A stretch of DNA of 64,000 bases from Brotaphodocola faecis (GCF_040096075.1 NZ_JBBMFJ010000015.1:1-64000); one strand, 5' to 3'. Positions 34,694 to 44,511 are shown, counted from the first letter of the stretch. Notes: generated by a model from the letters alone, not told the origin. Numbers and translations: made by a program.

Positions 34694-35917
34694 TTAAATG
34701 GTTTCTTTCAATTTTCTGAGCGCAAACGCAACTGCGTCATCCTCACCAAAAGCACCCGCCTTGGTAACCAGCTTCATGCCTTCAAAGGAACCGCCTTTCA
34801 CCCGGACTAACGGGATGCCTACGCGAATCTCGGAAAGGATTTCCGATCCGTCTGCCCCGATGTTGGCCAGCATGCCAAGTGCCGTATCTCCACCGGTCAG
34901 GAATACTCCGGACACCGGAACCTGCTCAAGCACCTGCAGTGCCAGATGGCCGATGATGGAACGGACCTTATCGCCGGTCTCCACCGGACCAAGTCCCAGC
35001 TTCTCGCCCGCTTCAAAGGAAAGCTCCAGTTCCTCACGGTTGTAGGATGTATTCGCAAGAAGAATTGTATCTTCGCCGCGCTTCAATGCACTGACTGTCT
35101 GCTCCAGATAAGTGCTCGTATCTTCTTCCCCGGAAAGAATGCGGTGCATCGGGATCTGAACCATGGTGATGCCCTTTCCCTCGCAGTACTTCATCTGCCG
35201 GTTTGTTACCGTGCTGACACTCGCCACAACACCGAACGCCGGAAGTGACGGACGCTCCAGCTGCATCAGATTATCTGCCAGTCCGGCCGTTCCGATATAG
35301 AGAATCTTTTTTTCCTCTTTGCCGGCCGCAACCAGAATCCTTCTCAGATCCTCGTTTGTCTCCGCGTCACAGGCATAGATTCTTCCTTCCCCGAAAGCCA
35401 GATCCTTGCTCCGCACATCCGGAAGGCGCTTTAACAATACCTTTTCGTCATATACCGCAGACAGCATACGCACCAGATTATCTTCCACCACCGGATTTTT
35501 CGGATCCAGTGCCAGTTCCGTTCTGCAGATTTCCGTACCGTTCAGGCACTGTACTCCATCCACTGTCGTACGTCCAAGATCCGGCAGCGCCGGAGCGAAG
35601 ATAATCAGTTCCGGCTGGAACTTTTCATCTACTGCCTTCACCTCTGACGCGATGTTTCCCCGCATGGTAGAATCTACTTTTTTGATTACAAAACAGAACT
35701 CGTCAAAATCCACATTCTCCACTGCATGTGATACAATCTCATACGCATGATCCGGATGCACCGTTCTGGATTCGGTATCGATCACAACTGAATGTTCTGC
35801 TCCTACCGGCTTTCCTGCAAATAACACATCCGTGGCAAAGCCCCTTCTCCGAAGCTGCACGCCGGTGTCATTCGCGCCCGTAAAATCATCCGCAATGATC
35901 AGATATCTGTCTTTCAA
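34694..35917 (-). CDS. Four-carbon acid sugar kinase (DUF1537, DtnK/OtnK family)
   Basis: A 407-residue kinase with the N-terminal substrate domain (IADDFTGANDTGVQLRRRG) and a C-terminal nucleotide domain (VFLTGGDTALGML, then VTKAGAFGEDDAV). Known members 4-phosphorylate D-threonate, D-erythronate or 3-oxo-tetronates. With PdxA2 in the same operon the expected route is kinase, then oxidative decarboxylation to dihydroxyacetone phosphate. It is the first gene of the operon, with a promoter 90 bases upstream. Confidence 0.9.
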   Translation of the reverse strand: MKDRYLIIADDFTGANDTGVQLRRRGFATDVLFAGKPVGAEHSVVIDTESRTVHPDHAYEIVSHAVENVDFDEFCFVIKKVDSTMRGNIASEVKAVDEKFQPELIIFAPALPDLGRTTVDGVQCLNGTEICRTELALDPKNPVVEDNLVRMLSAVYDEKVLLKRLPDVRSKDLAFGEGRIYACDAETNEDLRRILVAAGKEEKKILYIGTAGLADNLMQLERPSLPAFGVVASVSTVTNRQMKYCEGKGITMVQIPMHRILSGEEDTSTYLEQTVSALKRGEDTILLANTSYNREELELSFEAGEKLGLGPVETGDKVRSIIGHLALQVLEQVPVSGVFLTGGDTALGMLANIGADGSEILSEIRVGIPLVRVKGGSFEGMKLVTKAGAFGEDDAVAFALRKLKETI

Positions 35918-36003
35918 TTCTTCTCACCGCCCTTGCTGTTCATTTTTGAAACACCATTATTTTAATTTCCAAAAATTTTAGATTTATTTTCGCTACATTT
36001 CAT

Positions 36004-36033
36004 ATTTTACACAGAATCCACTTTTATTTTCAA
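36004..36033 (-). promoter_or_regulatory. Sugar-acid operon promoter
   Basis: TTGAAA, 18 bases, TAAAAT on the minus strand, ahead of the DUF1537 kinase. A sigma-54 motif (TGGCAC-N5-TTGC) was looked for in 35918-36085 and not seen. A TATAAT at 36045-36050 may serve the divergent regulator. Confidence 0.5.
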
Positions 36034-36084
36034 TGAATTTCTTTTATAATATGTTTAAGTTTGTAACACTCGGAGGTTTTATAC

Positions 36085-37917
36085 ATGAAAAAAATCCGCA
36101 TTCTTGGAATTGCACCCTATAAAGGGCTCGTCACGCTCATGAAACAATGCGCCCTGCAGTACCCGGAAATTGAGCTGACCGCATTCACCGGCAGCATGGA
36201 ACAGGGACTTGCCATTGCCAGGCGGTACAGCGAACAGTATGACATCATCATCTCCCGCGCAAATACCGCAAACATGATTTCCCAGGCGGTCCACATTCCC
36301 GTTATTGATATCGGTATCGGATATTATGACATTTTGCGATGCATCAAAATGGCTCAGAATACCAGCACCAAATTCGCGCTGCTCGGTTTCCAGTCCCTGA
36401 CCGTCATTGCCAAAAATCTCTGTGACCTTCTGCAGATCAAACTGGACATTTTCTCCTTTTCCCCGGAAAACTGGACGGATTCGGACCGTCTGCTGGATAA
36501 TATGAAGGAACAGGATTACAAAACCGTCATCTGCGACATGATCCCCTACGACCACGCGAAAATGATCGGGATCACGCCCATTATCCTGACTTCCAGCGCG
36601 GAAAGCGTAAAGCAGGCCATAGAAAGCACCATTCGAACCTGGCATCAGAACCAGAAGCTGCTTTCCTCCAACGCCATGATGCAGGCCCTGATTCACAGCA
36701 GCTCCAACCGCCATCTGATCCTGGATCTGGACGGAAACTGCCTGTATTCCACACTGGATGCAGAAAAAGAAGATCTCTTCATCAGCTGTCTGAAAAAAGA
36801 AATCTCCAAATCGAAAAATATTCCCCGGCGTTCCTTCTTTGTCACTCTGGAAAACCAGCTATATTCCATCCGTTCCAGCTTTGCCGAGGAAGGAAGTGAA
36901 CCGTACATTATTTTCCGGGTCATGCCCTCCAAAATTCCGCTCAGCCATTCCAAATACGGTATCACCATCATGGATAAAGAGCAGGCACAGCAGAGTTTTG
37001 TAGAAAGCTTCTATAGTAATACTGAACTTGCCCGCGACATTATCTCCGCCACGGAGCAAATTGCGCCCTTCGACACGCCCCTAATGATCACCGGCGAGAT
37101 AGGCACCGGAAAAGACCGGGTTGCCTACCTTTACTATGCGAAAAGCCATCGCTGTGATAATCCGCTTTATGTCATCAACTGCGCCCTGTTAAACGATAAA
37201 ACCTGGAATTTTATGATCAACCATTATAATTCGCCGTTTACAGACAACGATAATACCATCTATATTTCCAATCTGGGCGTATTGCCGCCACAGCGTCAGA
37301 AGCAGCTTTTATCCATTATTCTGGACACCAACCTGCATATCCGCAACCGGCTGATTTTCTCCTGCACCCAATCCAGAGATGGCTGTCTGCCCCACACCGC
37401 CCTCGAATACAGCAACACGCTGGGCTGTATTCCGCTTCCCATCAAACCGCTGCGGGAACAGAAAAGCGACCTGGTATCTTCTGCCAGCCTTTACATTGAT
37501 ACCTTAAACCAGGATCTTGGGCGCCAAGTAGTCGGACTTTCCGAAGATGCCGCCCAGCTTGTCATGGACTACGACTACCCATGCAACAGCACGCAGTTCA
37601 AGCGCATTCTAAAAAAGGCAGTGCTGGAAACCAGCACCGCCTACATATCCGGTGAAACCATAAAAACCATATTAAAGGAAGAATCCGTACTCTTTCCTGC
37701 GGATCCTCCATCCCATGCCATGCCGCATCCGCATGCGCATACGCAGGGCAATGAAACGAACAAGCCGGCCTTTGCCCTGAATCTGGACCAGTCTCTGGAC
37801 AGGATCAGCCAGGATATCGTCCAGCATGTGCTGGCCCTCTGCGACGGAAACCAGACTGCTGCCGCCAAAAGGCTCGGCATCAGCCGCACCACTCTGTGGC
37901 GCTATATCAACCGATAA
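36085..37917 (+). CDS. PrpR-N/AAA+/Fis-type regulator lacking the sigma-54 motif
   Basis: A 610-residue regulator divergent from the sugar-acid operon and its probable controller. Residues 1-190 look like the PrpR N-terminal sensory domain (KKIRILGIAPYKGL; AGITP-like IGITPIIL). A PAS-like stretch follows, then an AAA+ domain with Walker A GEIGTGKD near 335. Walker B is changed (TIYISNLG instead of a DE pair) and no GAFTGA loop is present, so it should not drive sigma-54 polymerase. The C terminus is a Fis-type helix-turn-helix (NQTAAAKRLGISRTTLWRYI). It may act by binding alone, using a primary-sigma promoter. Confidence 0.85.
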   Translation: MKKIRILGIAPYKGLVTLMKQCALQYPEIELTAFTGSMEQGLAIARRYSEQYDIIISRANTANMISQAVHIPVIDIGIGYYDILRCIKMAQNTSTKFALLGFQSLTVIAKNLCDLLQIKLDIFSFSPENWTDSDRLLDNMKEQDYKTVICDMIPYDHAKMIGITPIILTSSAESVKQAIESTIRTWHQNQKLLSSNAMMQALIHSSSNRHLILDLDGNCLYSTLDAEKEDLFISCLKKEISKSKNIPRRSFFVTLENQLYSIRSSFAEEGSEPYIIFRVMPSKIPLSHSKYGITIMDKEQAQQSFVESFYSNTELARDIISATEQIAPFDTPLMITGEIGTGKDRVAYLYYAKSHRCDNPLYVINCALLNDKTWNFMINHYNSPFTDNDNTIYISNLGVLPPQRQKQLLSIILDTNLHIRNRLIFSCTQSRDGCLPHTALEYSNTLGCIPLPIKPLREQKSDLVSSASLYIDTLNQDLGRQVVGLSEDAAQLVMDYDYPCNSTQFKRILKKAVLETSTAYISGETIKTILKEESVLFPADPPSHAMPHPHAHTQGNETNKPAFALNLDQSLDRISQDIVQHVLALCDGNQTAAAKRLGISRTTLWRYINR

Positions 37918-37964
37918 GAAGCTTCACGCGCTGCACAGCAAATTCTGCCTGTAATCCACAGCTG

Positions 37965-38510
37965 TTACTCTTCCACCCGGTTCAGCTCTCCGGTTGCGGA
38001 ATCCATGATAAATCCGCTGATCCGCACATCCTTCGGCATCAGCGGGTGTTCTTTCAGTCTGCGTACCGTCTCATGTACGGAAGACTCCACGGACTCGAAG
38101 CCGCCAAGCCAGCGCTCCAAGTCAATACCGCTGTGACGCACAATGTCGATGTGCTGCTGGTCAATGCCGCGCTCCACCAGCTTCTCTAACATCTCATTTC
38201 CGTCCATGCCCTGCACGCCACAGTCGGTATGGCCGATGACCATAACCTCTTCCACGCCCAGCTCCAGAATGCCGACCAGCAGGCTTCGCACCACGCTGCC
38301 GTAGGGATGCACGATCACGCCGCCGGCGTTCTTGATGATCTTGGCATCACCATTTTTAATGCCCAGCGCCGCCGGAAGAAGTTCCAGTAGGCGGGTATCC
38401 ATACAGGTTAAAATAGCCAGTTTCTTATCCGGATACTTGCTGGTCAGATACGGCTCATAGCCTTTGTTCTCCACAAATTTCCGGTTATATTCCATAATTT
38501 CATCAATCAT
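37965..38510 (-). CDS. Beta-class carbonic anhydrase
   Basis: Zinc enzyme of 181 residues that interconverts CO2 and bicarbonate. Zinc ligands Cys36, His94 and Cys97 are visible (TCMDTR, GHTDCG), with the Asp38-Arg40 dyad. The short form fits the beta-class enzymes of Gram-positive anaerobes. It is a single gene; its leader contains a CAGGGCTG/CAGCCCTG hairpin (38547-38576) of unknown role. Confidence 0.92.
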   Translation of the reverse strand: MIDEIMEYNRKFVENKGYEPYLTSKYPDKKLAILTCMDTRLLELLPAALGIKNGDAKIIKNAGGVIVHPYGSVVRSLLVGILELGVEEVMVIGHTDCGVQGMDGNEMLEKLVERGIDQQHIDIVRHSGIDLERWLGGFESVESSVHETVRRLKEHPLMPKDVRISGFIMDSATGELNRVEE

Positions 38511-38729
38511 GTGTTATCACTCACTTTCTGTCATACCAGGGCTGGTTCCATTTCACAACAGCCCTGTATTTTCTCCAAACAATTTGCCGCCTCATCAATA
38601 TACCAGATTTCTGTTCTATTGTCAGTAGATCAGAGGATTCTTTATGGAAAATTTAGAAACCCGTTGCTGTTCACACGTTGCGCAAACGCGTCAGATTTCT
38701 TTGTTGTTAAACAATCCTCGAAATGTATT

Positions 38730-39488
38730 CTAAAAGGCAGCATCCACTAAATGTTTGGTGTATTCAGACTGCGGAGATTGAATGATCTGCTCCGGAGTAC
38801 CTTCCTCAACAATCTTTCCTTCGTACATAACCAGCACTCGGTCACAAAAAGACTGTACCAGAGCCAAATTATGACAAATAAACAAAAAAGAAAGTTGTTT
38901 CTCCTGCTTTAGAGATTTTAATAGTTCCATAATCTGCTGCTGAATTGTTACATCCAGGGCGCTGGTGGCCTCGTCACAGATCAGCAGTTTCGGTCTGATT
39001 GCCAGTGCGCGGGCAAGAGCCGCCCGCTGGCACTGACCACCGCTTATCTCGTAAGGATAACGTCTCGCATACTCTGGGGAAAGCCCACATTGCCCCAGAA
39101 GTTCCTCTGTGCGCCGCATCCTCTCTGCCTTCGGCGTCCCGTTATTTCGCATACTTTCACTGATGCCATGACCTATGGTTTTGCGAGGGTCAAATGAACC
39201 CGCAGGAGATTGAAATACCATTTGCACCTGCTGGTATGCTTCCCGCAGTTCCTTTCCTCTGGATTTCGTAATCTCTTTTCCATTCAGATGAATTGTTCCG
39301 GCAGTAGGTTCAATCAGCCGGGTAATCAGTTTCGCCAGTGTACTCTTCCCACAGCCTGACTCACCCACCAGTCCTACGGTTTCGCCATCATCGACATGAA
39401 AACTGACATGGTCAACTGCCATATGCTCTGTTTTGTCTTCCTCTAAAAAAATCTTTGTCAATCCTTCTATTTTTAATAAAACACCCAT
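38730..39488 (-). CDS. Dpp/Nik-type ABC ATP-binding protein (second ATPase)
   Basis: A 252-residue ATPase of the peptide/nickel importer class. Walker A is GESGCGKST, signature ISGGQCQRAAL, Walker B LLICDEATSALD. The start at 39488 is four bases past the stop of the preceding ATPase, with GGAGG ten bases upstream, which marks translational coupling. It lacks the C-terminal OligoHPY Cys cluster seen in the Opp ATPases of this window, as NikE-like proteins do. Last gene of the metal-type operon. Confidence 0.9.
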   Translation of the reverse strand: MGVLLKIEGLTKIFLEEDKTEHMAVDHVSFHVDDGETVGLVGESGCGKSTLAKLITRLIEPTAGTIHLNGKEITKSRGKELREAYQQVQMVFQSPAGSFDPRKTIGHGISESMRNNGTPKAERMRRTEELLGQCGLSPEYARRYPYEISGGQCQRAALARALAIRPKLLICDEATSALDVTIQQQIMELLKSLKQEKQLSFLFICHNLALVQSFCDRVLVMYEGKIVEEGTPEQIIQSPQSEYTKHLVDAAF

Positions 39489-39492
39489 CCTT

Positions 39493-40275
39493 TTATGCCC
39501 TCCGCAGTTTCGGCACTGCTGCCAGCAGCTTACGGGTGTAAGTATCCTGCGGTTCACACAGGATCTGCTGTGTCGTTCCGAACTCCATGATTCGTCCATC
39601 CTTTAGCACCAGAACTGTATCTGCCATAGCTGACACAACGCCAATATCATGAGTAACCAAAATAATCGCAGTTCCAAACAGTTCGCGCAAGTGCAGCATT
39701 TCTTCTATCACCTGTTTTTGCACAGCCACATCCAGCGCACTTGTAGGTTCGTCAGCCATCAGCACAAGCGGTTCCATCAGCATGGCTATGGCAATACCAG
39801 CTCGCTGGTTCATGCCTCCGGAAAGTTCAAACGGGTAGCTCTCCCAGATACGCTGTCCATTTTTAAACTGGAGTTTGTCAAACAGTATCAAAGCCTTTTC
39901 TTTCGCCTGGACTCTGGTGATTTCCATGTGCGCCGCCATGCTTTCATAAATCTGATCTCCGATTGTTCGAATTGGACAAAGGGAAGCGCCCGCATCTTGA
40001 AAAATCATCCCGATCTGTGCGCCGCAGATTTTCCGCAGTTCCGGTTCCGGCAAGTCAGGCAAATCTTTATTCTGAAACCAGATATCTCCTCTAGTCACCA
40101 ATCCGCCTCCTCCCAGAAGCCCCATGGACGCCTTCAAAAGGGTGCTTTTCCCGCTGCCGGATTCTCCTACAATGCCAAGGATCTCCCCTTTATGAAGGGT
40201 AAAGCTCACGTCATGAGTCACTGCGTGTCCATTGAAGCTGACTTCCACAGAATCGTAGGTCAATAAGGGTTCCAT
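39493..40275 (-). CDS. Dpp/Nik-type ABC ATP-binding protein (first ATPase)
   Basis: A 260-residue ATPase, NikD/DppD-like. Walker A GESGSGKST, signature LSGGMNQRAGIA, Walker B VLMADEPTSALD. GAGGAGG precedes the ATG at 40275. As with its partner, no OligoHPY extension is present. It sits between the binding protein and the second ATPase in one transcript. Confidence 0.9.
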   Translation of the reverse strand: MEPLLTYDSVEVSFNGHAVTHDVSFTLHKGEILGIVGESGSGKSTLLKASMGLLGGGGLVTRGDIWFQNKDLPDLPEPELRKICGAQIGMIFQDAGASLCPIRTIGDQIYESMAAHMEITRVQAKEKALILFDKLQFKNGQRIWESYPFELSGGMNQRAGIAIAMLMEPLVLMADEPTSALDVAVQKQVIEEMLHLRELFGTAIILVTHDIGVVSAMADTVLVLKDGRIMEFGTTQQILCEPQDTYTRKLLAAVPKLRRA

Positions 40276-40302
40276 GCCGCTTCCTCCTCTCAAAATGACC
40301 TC

Positions 40303-41868
40303 TTACTGGACAGGCTTCAAATCCACCGTGATTTCATAGAAGTCACACGGATGCGCAACCAGTCCCTCCACATCCGATTGACAAATCATGCTCATCTGCA
40401 GGTGAGAGCAGAATACAAAGGCATCGTCGTCCAGAATGGTCTGCTGCATTTCCACTGCCAATTCCGCCCGGCGGTCCATATCAAAGGTTCTGTCCAGTTC
40501 TGACGCCAAACTTTCCAATTTATCACTGTGATAGTGCCCGTTATTCACCGCTGAGCTATCCAGACAGTGGGTGGTAAAGAAATACGCCGGGTCGCCGGTA
40601 GGTGCCGTGACCATAGCGCTGGCATAGACATCCCACGCCGCCGGGTCCACCCGGATGCTGTTGTGATCCGCTGTGCTGTTGATAATCACATCAAAGCCAA
40701 TATCGCCCAGGGTGGCCTGCACGGATTCGGCAAGCAGAGGCAACTCCTGGCGGCTGGGATAGGTCAGCCAGCGAATGGTCAGGGGCTGGCCGTTCTTTTC
40801 CCGGATGCCGTCCCCATCGGTATCCATCCAGCCTGCCTCTTCCAGAATCAGTCGGGCACCGTCGGGGTCATACGCTTTGGCAGTGACCGCATCGCCTCCG
40901 AAAGAGAAATTGTCCGGATATACGCCAATGGCCGGGTAACCATTGCCGTCCAGCAGATCGTTGACAAAACGCTCTTTGTCAATGCCCATAGCAATCGCCT
41001 GGCGTACGGCAGGATCTTGAATAATGGGACTCTCAAAATTCATGTGTGCGAAAAACGCCCGGCTGGTAGCCGTGCTGGAGAAGGTATAATCGTCATTTTG
41101 GAACAACGGGTAGCTGGCATAAGGCATTCCATAAGCGCCATCGATCTCTCCGGACTGAAGGGCCATGGTCAGCGTATCCCCGTCCGAAATCGTCAGCACC
41201 GTCACATTGTCAAATCCCGGCTCGCCGTTCCAATAGTTTTCATTTTTCTTAAGATTCAGTTCCTCACTGGTAATCAGCGAAGTGGCGATATACGGTCCTG
41301 TTCCAGACACAATGCCATCCTCGGTAACACCTGCATCCATATCAATGATGCATCCATAGGGATCGCTGAGATAGTTGATCAATGTGGGGCGAGGCTCCGT
41401 TGTGGTAATGGTTACCGTCTGTCCTTCTGCGGTAATCGTATCGATCATCAAGTCACCACGTGCCCGGTCATGAATCTCCACCAGATGCTCCAGGCACTCT
41501 TTCACGGCCTCGCCGTCCATCGCCCGGCCGCTGGAGAAGGTAACGCCGTCCCGCAGAGTGATTTTCCAGGTCAACTCATCGATCAGCTCATAATCGGTGG
41601 CAAGCCAGGGTTCGATCTCCATGGTGTCTGAATAACGGAACAGCGTCTCTCCAACGCCATAACGGATGCAAGCCCAACCGGAATAGGTGTTGTGCGGGTT
41701 AATGTCCGGCTCTTCGTTTTCCGCATTAAAGGTAGTATCGCCGAATACAAAGGTGGTTCCGGCAGTTTCGCCATCAGGGGAATCGCCTTGTGCGGCACAC
41801 CCGGATAACGCTCCCAGTGCGAGGAAAGCCGCAGTCAACAGCGTCAACAAGAATCTGCATTTTTTCAT
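40303..41868 (-). CDS. ABC substrate-binding lipoprotein, nickel/peptide family
   Basis: SBP family 5 lipoprotein of 521 residues with a lipobox at Cys24 (LGALSGC). The early motif INPHNTYSGWACIRYGVGETLFRY resembles NikA/CntA-type metal-chelate binders (given here in shortened reading: PHNTYSGWACIRYG). AAAAGGAG precedes the ATG at 41868. Operon partners point to nickel or a metal-metallophore complex, but plain peptide binding cannot be excluded from sequence. Confidence 0.88.
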   Translation of the reverse strand: MKKCRFLLTLLTAAFLALGALSGCAAQGDSPDGETAGTTFVFGDTTFNAENEEPDINPHNTYSGWACIRYGVGETLFRYSDTMEIEPWLATDYELIDELTWKITLRDGVTFSSGRAMDGEAVKECLEHLVEIHDRARGDLMIDTITAEGQTVTITTTEPRPTLINYLSDPYGCIIDMDAGVTEDGIVSGTGPYIATSLITSEELNLKKNENYWNGEPGFDNVTVLTISDGDTLTMALQSGEIDGAYGMPYASYPLFQNDDYTFSSTATSRAFFAHMNFESPIIQDPAVRQAIAMGIDKERFVNDLLDGNGYPAIGVYPDNFSFGGDAVTAKAYDPDGARLILEEAGWMDTDGDGIREKNGQPLTIRWLTYPSRQELPLLAESVQATLGDIGFDVIINSTADHNSIRVDPAAWDVYASAMVTAPTGDPAYFFTTHCLDSSAVNNGHYHSDKLESLASELDRTFDMDRRAELAVEMQQTILDDDAFVFCSHLQMSMICQSDVEGLVAHPCDFYEITVDLKPVQ

Positions 41869-41909
41869 CTTTTTTACTCCTTTTTTCAATAATAACTGTC
41901 AAAGTCTCA

Positions 41910-42764
41910 TTACTGCCTTCTATTGTTACGGGGATCAAGATAGTCCCGCACGGTATCGCCCAGCAGATTGAAAATCACAACCGCTACAAAAATCCCAATA
42001 CCGGGACCGATAATAACCCAGGGATAGGTCTGCAACATACTACGCCCGCCGCTCATCATATTTCCCAGTTCGGCGGTAGGCGGCATAGCGCCAAGACCGA
42101 GAAAACTCAAGCCTGCCAGTTCCATCATCATGGTGCCGATATCCAGCATCGCGGTGACCAGGATAGGCCCTGCACTGTTGGGCAGGATGTGCCGCACAAT
42201 AAGTTGTATGGTTGTGTCTCCCGAAAGTTTGGCGGCGGCTATGTAGTCCGTACTTTTCAGGGCAAGGGTCTGACTTCTGGCAATACGGGCATATTTGGGC
42301 CAGCTGACCACCGCCAGGGCGATAATAGCATTTTGAAGTCCCCCGTTCAGGAGCGCAGCAATCGCCAAAGCGAATACCAGCCCGGGAAAAGCAAGGCACA
42401 CATCTGACACCCTCATCATCAGAGAATCAACAATGCCTCCCAGATGACCGCACAGAATGCCAATGGTAGTCCCCACAACGGTGATGATTCCCACCAAAGC
42501 CAGTGTAGAGAGCACGCTGGTCTGCAGGCCCACCAGGATGCGGGACAGCATATCCCGGCCAAAACGGTCTGTTCCAGCAGGGTGCAGTGCACTGGGCGGT
42601 TCCAAAGTAGAGAAGATTTGTGCATTGGGATCATACGGGCAAATATGCTCGGCGAAAACGACAATGACCATTAAAAACACCGTTAAGAGCAGGAAGAAGA
42701 CAAGTCTTTTTTTGGTATGATCCTTGCAGATCTTCTGCCGGCGCACGGTAACGGAACTGCTCAT
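41910..42764 (-). CDS. ABC permease, NikC/DppC type
   Basis: Membrane permease of 284 residues with about six hydrophobic segments and the EAA-like loop (AAKLSGDTTIQLIVRHILPN). Its ATG overlaps the stop of the NikB-type permease by four bases. N-terminal basic stretch, no signal peptide. Confidence 0.92.
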   Translation of the reverse strand: MSSSVTVRRQKICKDHTKKRLVFFLLLTVFLMVIVVFAEHICPYDPNAQIFSTLEPPSALHPAGTDRFGRDMLSRILVGLQTSVLSTLALVGIITVVGTTIGILCGHLGGIVDSLMMRVSDVCLAFPGLVFALAIAALLNGGLQNAIIALAVVSWPKYARIARSQTLALKSTDYIAAAKLSGDTTIQLIVRHILPNSAGPILVTAMLDIGTMMMELAGLSFLGLGAMPPTAELGNMMSGGRSMLQTYPWVIIGPGIGIFVAVVIFNLLGDTVRDYLDPRNNRRQ

Positions 42765-43705
42765 TCTTTTACACCCCCTAATCGGATTCGCGGATCAAGC
42801 GCCCGATAGGACAGGTCTGTAATCAGATTCACACAGACATAGATAATCGCCATCCACATCACATACGCCTGGATCATGGGATAGTCGCGCATATTGATGG
42901 CGTCTACCGCCAGTTTTCCCACGCCGTCCCACATAAAAATGGATTCCACGATCGCAGTGCCGCCCAACAAGCTCCCGATGGAGAGGGTCAGCAGAGTAAT
43001 AATCGTGACCAGACAGGCCCGCAGCACGCTCTTTGTCAAGGTCACGGAAAACAGGACTCCCCGCGCTTTTGCGCCTGTCACATAATCCTTGCTCAGTTCA
43101 TCCAACACGGTGGCGCGGACCTGCCGTAAATATTTGGCCGACATGGCGATGGCAAGGGCCAGGGAAGGCAGCGCCACATTCTGCAGAGTTACCTCCCGGG
43201 AAATCACAGGAAACCATCCCAGACGGATCGCAAAAAAATACATCAGCAGCAATCCCGTAAAAAAGTTCGGCATACTGTTTCCCAAAAAACTGGCCACCCG
43301 GATCAGATAGTCTACCCATCGGTTCTGTTTTACAGCAGCCAGTATTCCAAGAGGAATGGAAATCACAACGGTCAGCGCAATGGATACAGCCGTCAGCAGC
43401 AAGGTGGCAGGAAGTTTCGAAATAAATGTAGAGAACACTTCCTGCCCGGATATGTAGCTGGTTCCCATGTCTCCGCGCAAGAGATTTCCCAGCCACACAA
43501 AATACTGGGTCAAAAAAGGCTTATCAAGCCCCAGCTCTGCCCGCGCCGCATCAATCACCTCCTGGGTCGCCGCCATGCCGGTATTCTCCATTTTTTGAAT
43601 GACGGCATCGCTGCCTGCTAGCTGCATCATGCCAAACGAAAGAAAGGTGATGATTAACAAAATGGGGATCAATTGCAGCAAACGTCGTATGACATAATTT
43701 TTCAT
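42761..43705 (-). CDS. ABC permease, NikB/DppB type
   Basis: Membrane permease of 314 residues: N-terminal YVIRRLLQLIPILLIITFL, large periplasmic loop, EAA-like loop (TGAKARGVLFSVTLTKSVLR). Overlaps the methyltransferase upstream and the second permease downstream by four bases each, so the methyltransferase and permeases are translationally coupled. Confidence 0.92.
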   Translation of the reverse strand: MKNYVIRRLLQLIPILLIITFLSFGMMQLAGSDAVIQKMENTGMAATQEVIDAARAELGLDKPFLTQYFVWLGNLLRGDMGTSYISGQEVFSTFISKLPATLLLTAVSIALTVVISIPLGILAAVKQNRWVDYLIRVASFLGNSMPNFFTGLLLMYFFAIRLGWFPVISREVTLQNVALPSLALAIAMSAKYLRQVRATVLDELSKDYVTGAKARGVLFSVTLTKSVLRACLVTIITLLTLSIGSLLGGTAIVESIFMWDGVGKLAVDAINMRDYPMIQAYVMWMAIIYVCVNLITDLSYRALDPRIRLGGVKE

Positions 43706-44499
43706 AGCCTCCTCCTTCCCGGAGTTCTTGATGCGGCAATTAGGAACATGGGTGTAGAGGCATTATTAATCCATTCATCCTGCGTCCATATCTGTTTCCA
43801 TATCTCTGTATCCGCGGTCACATCCATACCAAGGCGCTTTAAAATGTCCAGATCCCACTGCGGGCGTAAACACCTTGATAATGGAGTCTGTCGGGCAATC
43901 GCTTCCATCGCCGCCACATCCGTCCCTGCAGTATCATCTTCCGCACCGGAAGAACGCACCTTCTCTCGGTCAGAAAGATGCCCTTCCTGAGCCTGCGAAT
44001 CATAGAGATATCGATACCAGTTCGCATCGAAGTTCAATAGCAGCCCGTCTGGCTTCAGCACCCTGGTCCACTGGGCATAAGCCCGCTCAGGCGAAGGCAG
44101 GTTCCATGTCAGATTGCGCGAAACAACAACATCAAAGCTGCTGTCTGCAAACGAGAGTTTTTCCGCATTCATATGATAAAAGCCGATTCGTTCGGCAGAC
44201 ATCCCGGCGTTTATGCGCGCCTGCTCCAGCATGGCTTTCGTATAGTCGACCGCCGTAACCTGATACCCCAATTCTGCCAGAACGATGGCAAAGAAGCCCG
44301 GTCCTGTCCCCACGTCCAGAACATGGATCTCCTCTCTTTTTCTCCCGCTAAAGTGTGTTTGAATTCGCATATCCAACGCCCTGCCCCAAACGATATGCTG
44401 CCTTGTCTGCAATTCTTTCTGGTTTACTTTCGAATAACTTGGTGCCCGTTTTGTCCAGTAGGCAATATTTTCACTGATATAGCAACTTGATTGATTCAT
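43702..44499 (-). CDS. Class I SAM-dependent methyltransferase, second of a pair
   Basis: Rossmann methyltransferase of 265 residues with SAM motif I LDVGTGPGF near 75 and an acidic end of beta-2 (VTAVDYT). It shares with its neighbour the unusual stretches (N/K)LTW-LP-P--AY--W---L-P-G and L-NFDA, so the two are paralogues. The four-base overlap with the permease shows that it belongs to the transporter operon. The substrate is unknown; a metal-binding ligand is one possibility. Confidence 0.85.
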   Translation of the reverse strand: MNQSSCYISENIAYWTKRAPSYSKVNQKELQTRQHIVWGRALDMRIQTHFSGRKREEIHVLDVGTGPGFFAIVLAELGYQVTAVDYTKAMLEQARINAGMSAERIGFYHMNAEKLSFADSSFDVVVSRNLTWNLPSPERAYAQWTRVLKPDGLLLNFDANWYRYLYDSQAQEGHLSDREKVRSSGAEDDTAGTDVAAMEAIARQTPLSRCLRPQWDLDILKRLGMDVTADTEIWKQIWTQDEWINNASTPMFLIAASRTPGRRRL

Positions 44500-44511
44500 G
44501 TTTTCTCCTCT

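Noticed and set aside
35918..36085. Possible sigma-54 promoter, expected beside a PrpR-like regulator
   Set aside because: No TGGCAC-N5-TTGC match on either strand.
40567..41631. 354-codon open frame on the plus strand opposite the substrate-binding protein
   Set aside because: Antisense to a well-supported lipoprotein gene and composition unlike a real protein.
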